Assembly: GCA_964584245.1 (NCBI GenBank)
Contig: CAZOZK010000070.1
Coordinates: 1 to 5,291, forward strand
Length of the DNA: 5,291 bases
Reading direction: 5' to 3'
DNA from: CAZOZK01 sp964584245
GTDB lineage: Bacteria > Patescibacteriota > Microgenomatia > UBA1400 > PJMF01
Below are positions 4,863 to 5,291 of this stretch, in pieces. Made by a program: the position numbers and the translations under genes. A model generated the notes under the pieces. That model did no database searches and was not told the origin of the DNA. It saw only the letters and a program-made list of their open reading frames with translations. Position 1 is the stretch's first letter; every line of letters begins with the position of its first letter.

Positions 4863-5291
4863 CTAAGCTTTGTTGTAGTCAGGGTTTTCTTGGAGATCTT
4901 TTTTGATGAGCGTACGCAAATAGGCAGATCTTGGCATTTTGTTTTGCTTGGAAATCCAATCTAAGTAATTTGCATGACGTGGTGCGATAAAAAAGTTAAA
5001 TCGGGTATCAATTTGGTCTTTGGCAAAATCAACTGCCTCAGAGAGTATGCTTTTTAAAGTAGCAAGCTCGTAGTCCATAACCACCATTTTTTCGGACTGC
5101 ATCCCCTCAAGTAAATGTGTCGCACCCGTACCATTGTGTAGGACCACTACTGGTTTGCTTTTTTCTAAAGCCAAGGATATTTCGTGTCCAACTCCTAATG
5201 AAGCATGTGAGACTTCTGCAACTATTAAATCACTAGCTTGAATCAGGGCCACAGTCTTTTTGTAAAAATTAGTCTTATCTGAATCAGATAA
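4863..5291 (-). CDS. Nucleoside 2-deoxyribosyltransferase-like domain fused to a ribbon-helix-helix-like C-terminus, partial
   Basis: The frame is open to the window edge, so the N-terminus is missing; 142 residues are visible. Residues 16-51 match the nucleoside 2-deoxyribosyltransferase/DNPH1 (Rcl) family: ASDLIVAEVSHASLGVGHEI, then KPVVVL. The Glu of GHE (residue 37) is at the catalytic position. These enzymes cleave or transfer the N-glycosidic bond of deoxynucleosides or deoxynucleotides. Where DNPH1 has a second acidic residue in a YxxD-like segment, this protein reads FYKKT, so Thr may replace Asp. Residues 96-134 look like a separate domain: a strand (TRFNFFIA), a helix (about 105-117) and a second helix starting PRSAYLRTLIKKDL. 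This is the pattern of ribbon-helix-helix (CopG/Arc-type) DNA-binding domains. It lies upstream of the pil operon on the same strand, 72 bases away. The first domain is fairly sure. The second rests on pattern only. Confidence 0.72.
   Translation of the reverse strand, partial: LSDSDKTNFYKKTVALIQASDLIVAEVSHASLGVGHEISLALEKSKPVVVLHNGTGATHLLEGMQSEKMVVMDYELATLKSILSEAVDFAKDQIDTRFNFFIAPRHANYLDWISKQNKMPRSAYLRTLIKKDLQENPDYNKA

Noticed and set aside
4863..5252. GTG at 5252 as the start of the deoxyribosyltransferase-like gene
   Set aside because: The frame stays open to the window edge, and the upstream residues (FYKKT region) belong to the same family segment. That GTG is probably an internal Val.

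Overview
The window looks like ordinary bacterial chromosome. It carries eight protein genes in two convergent blocks and no RNA genes, transposons or CRISPR arrays that I could see. The combination points to a small-genome bacterium of the Candidate Phyla Radiation (Patescibacteria) type. The hints are a type IV pilus set without visible secretin or pilotin genes (pilP/pilQ), a PilX-like gene directly ahead of pilM, and a compact rnc-rpsP-khpA cluster. This placement is an inference from gene content, not a measured phylogeny. The pilN gene ends in a TGA that overlaps the pilO start as ATGA, which fits the standard genetic code and argues against a lineage that has reassigned UGA.

Left block, + strand, about 1-1535: the 3' part of rnc (RNase III, cut by the left window edge), then rpsP (ribosomal protein S16), then khpA (small KH-domain RNA-binding protein). 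Gaps are 36 and 54 bases. All three products act on structured RNA or the ribosome. S16 and KhpA both carry long low-complexity C-terminal tails.

Middle block, - strand, about 4790 down to 1542: a PilX-like pilus-assembly protein, then pilM, pilN and pilO. Spacing is tight (26 bases, 14 bases, and a 4-base overlap). PilM (cytoplasmic actin-like), PilN and PilO (single-pass membrane proteins) would form the inner-membrane alignment platform of a type IV pilus. The PilX-like protein is a probable minor pilin-like component. Motors (PilB/PilT), PilC, the major pilin and the prepilin peptidase are not in the window. khpA and pilO end only 6 bases apart, tail to tail.

Right edge, - strand, 5291 down to 4863: the 3' part of a gene, cut by the right window edge, whose product joins a nucleoside 2-deoxyribosyltransferase-like (DNPH1/Rcl-like) domain to a C-terminal segment resembling a ribbon-helix-helix DNA-binding domain. 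This is the least explained item. Other points worth a second look are a His replacing the expected Asp in the PilM phosphate-2 loop, the tails on S16 and KhpA, and the overlapping short palindromes ahead of the PilX-like gene.
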